Part shown: positions 62,954 through 64,000 of the stretch, piece after piece
Numbering within the stretch: position 1 is the first letter of the stretch
Layout: every line of letters starts with the position of its first letter
NCBI GenBank assembly: GCA_020850995.1
Contig: JADZDP010000006.1
Coordinates: forward strand, 27,187-91,186
Length of the DNA stretch: 64,000 bases
Source of the DNA: Deltaproteobacteria bacterium
GTDB taxonomy: Bacteria > Myxococcota > UBA727 > VGSZ01
Reading direction: 5' to 3'
Program-made: the position numbers and the translations under genes
Notes under the pieces: model-generated
What the model was told of the DNA's origin: nothing
What the model saw: only the letters and a program-made list of their open reading frames with translations
The model's database searches: none

Positions 62954-63834
62954 GCCTCGAGACCGCTGCGGGGAGGGCCACCGTCGAGTTGGTGTGCATG
63001 GTGTACAGGCTCTCGCGCGCCGCGTACTACGCCGCCAAGGAGGTGCGGGCTCCGCCGGCGCCGTTCACGCTCATCCTCGGTGGCTTGTCGACGACGACGA
63101 CCAAGGAGGAGCAGCTGCGGACGGCGATACGCGAGATCGTCGCCGGGCATCCGGCCTGGGGCGTTCGCAAGGTGTGGGCGACTCTGCGGCGCAAGCCGCG
63201 CGAGCTCATCGCGGGCAAGCGGCGTGTCTACGAGTTGATGAAGGACATGGGCCTCTGCCTCGACGCCGAGCGCAAGGAACGCGAGGCCGCCGCTCGTGGC
63301 CACGTCGTCGTTGAGCAGCCGAACCGCCGCTTCGCCACCGACCTCACGACCGTGACGACGAAAGAGGATGGGCTCGTCGCCATCGCCATCGTCATCGACT
63401 GCGGTTGTCGCTCGATGCTCGAGGTCGGCGTCACAAAGAGCCAAGAGTCGACGCCCATCCTCGCTCCGGTGCGCGCAGCGTTCGCCGAGGCGTTCGGCGC
63501 ACCCGAGAACGTGCCCGAGGGCTTCGAGCTGCTCAACGACCACGGCCCGCAGTACACGGGCTCCGACGCTGCGGACCTCTGCGACGAGTGGAACGTCGAG
63601 CAGATCTTCTCGGCCGTGGGGCGACCGACGGGCAACGCCGTGGCCGAGCGCGTCATCCGGACAATGAAGGAAGAGTGCATCTGGCTGCGCGACTGGTCGA
63701 GCGCCGCCGAGCTGCAGCAAGCGCTGAACCTCTGGAAGGCCTCGTACAACGACGAGCGCCCGCACCAGTCGCTCGCGTGGCAGACGCCCTCCGAGCGGCG
63801 CACGGAGCGCCTCAGCTTGCGGAGAGCCGCATGA
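62905..63834 (+). CDS. IS3-type transposase OrfB (DDE integrase)
   Basis: This is a 309-residue frame from GTG 62905. It contains the HTH_21-like region (IREIVAGHPAWGVRKVWATL) and an rve catalytic core with Asp146 (FATDLTTV), Asp212 (NDHGPQYTG) and Glu248 (NAVAERVIRTMKEE). The D-x35-E spacing is exact for IS3. The C-terminus NDERPHQSLAWQTPSE is standard. The frame is uninterrupted, so the IS may be active. Confidence 0.95.
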   Translation: MEEDGAPYSARTVAAMSLETAAGRATVELVCMVYRLSRAAYYAAKEVRAPPAPFTLILGGLSTTTTKEEQLRTAIREIVAGHPAWGVRKVWATLRRKPRELIAGKRRVYELMKDMGLCLDAERKEREAAARGHVVVEQPNRRFATDLTTVTTKEDGLVAIAIVIDCGCRSMLEVGVTKSQESTPILAPVRAAFAEAFGAPENVPEGFELLNDHGPQYTGSDAADLCDEWNVEQIFSAVGRPTGNAVAERVIRTMKEECIWLRDWSSAAELQQALNLWKASYNDERPHQSLAWQTPSERRTERLSLRRAA

Positions 63835-63838
63835 AACG

Positions 63839-64000
63839 GCACGGCGCTGTCTTCGTCGACGAGAGCGGGGCCCGGCCCTCACGCCGGCGCTCTCGTCGAC
63901 GCGCACAGGCCATCGGCAACGTTCACATCACCACCATCAAGCGCCGCCCTCAAGCCGATTCCCGGGCGCGCATGTGTCTTGCGAACAGGGGGACAGTGCA
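63839..64000. other. right end of IS and window edge
   Basis: This contains the sequence downstream of OrfB and the right inverted repeat; no further gene is seen. Confidence 0.5.

Larger units (their letters stand above)
62493..63998 (+). mobile_element. IS3-family insertion sequence
   Basis: The element holds two overlapping frames (orfA, orfB) typical of IS3. Imperfect terminal inverted repeats are visible: GTTCCCCTGTCGCAGGTTGACAC on the left (about 62494-62516) and, read from the right edge, TGTCCCCCTGTTCGCAAGACAC (about 63975-63996), sharing CCCCTGT and CGCA. The right end is only a few bases from the window edge, so the target duplication cannot be checked. Confidence 0.8.

Noticed and set aside
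61855..63906. 683-residue minus strand frame
   Set aside because: It is antisense to the transposase genes and overlaps the DUF6438 gene in another frame.

Overview
This window of high-GC DNA looks chromosomal and most likely comes from a myxobacterium or close relative (Myxococcota). The evidence is the many secreted lipoproteins with Gly-Glu hexapeptide-type linkers, two eukaryotic-like Ser/Thr kinases, an AgmX/PglI-type domain, an OmpA protein with calcium-binding TSP3 repeats, a caspase-like protein, and many start/stop overlaps of the ATGA or GTGA type. No phage or plasmid backbone is visible.

Region 1 (1-10156) looks like the right-hand part of an integrated island. It ends in a 47-bp copy of the 3' half of a tRNA-Lys(CTT) gene whose 5' half is absent, as expected for the attR side of a tRNA-targeting integrative element. 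It holds a nucleotidyltransferase of the AbiEii type cut by the window edge, a translationally coupled pair of winged-helix genes resembling replication-relaxation proteins, and a broken bioenergetic cluster. That cluster contains a C-terminal scrap of an NhaP-type Na+/H+ antiporter, a truncated b/delta subunit, and complete-looking alpha and gamma subunits of an N-type F-ATPase; the genes expected before them are absent. It is followed by a two-CBS protein, a KefB-like K+/H+ antiporter, a damaged MarR-like ORF and a DUF3124 lipoprotein.

Region 2 (10190-30264) is host-like core and envelope DNA. It has a Gly-rich secreted protein, alpha-glucan phosphorylase overlapping gatC, and a membrane protein with a fused spermidine-synthase-like domain. 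It then has a three-gene operon of an SCP2 sterol-carrier-like protein and two paralogous amphipathic proteins sharing a C-terminal signature, two outer-membrane proteins, a TPR-like membrane protein and MutY. A Ser/Thr kinase diverges from a glnS-gatA-HIT operon, and a Cys-rich repeat lipoprotein closes the region.

Region 3 (30340-47170) is dominated by signalling and cell-surface genes. Four genes joined by 4-bp overlaps encode a Cys-rich lipoprotein, a Ser/Thr kinase, a two-helix membrane protein and a P-loop ATPase with a C-terminal OmpR-type DNA-binding domain. After an RDD-SpoIIM fusion, a large zinc-ribbon protein, a methyltransferase and an Ig-repeat lipoprotein comes a second operon: ECF sigma factor, single-pass protein, caspase-like protein and acidic lipoprotein.

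Region 4 (47180-64000) has two coupled alpha/alpha-toroid repeat proteins, a cNMP-binding/uridine-kinase fusion coupled to an AspT-family transporter, phosphofructokinase, a 1096-residue VIT-VWA-AgmX-DUF2135 lipoprotein, YceI, a LURP-one-like protein, and beta-carbonic anhydrase next to an MHS-family transporter. It ends with a DUF6438 protein and an IS3-family insertion sequence that almost fills the right edge.
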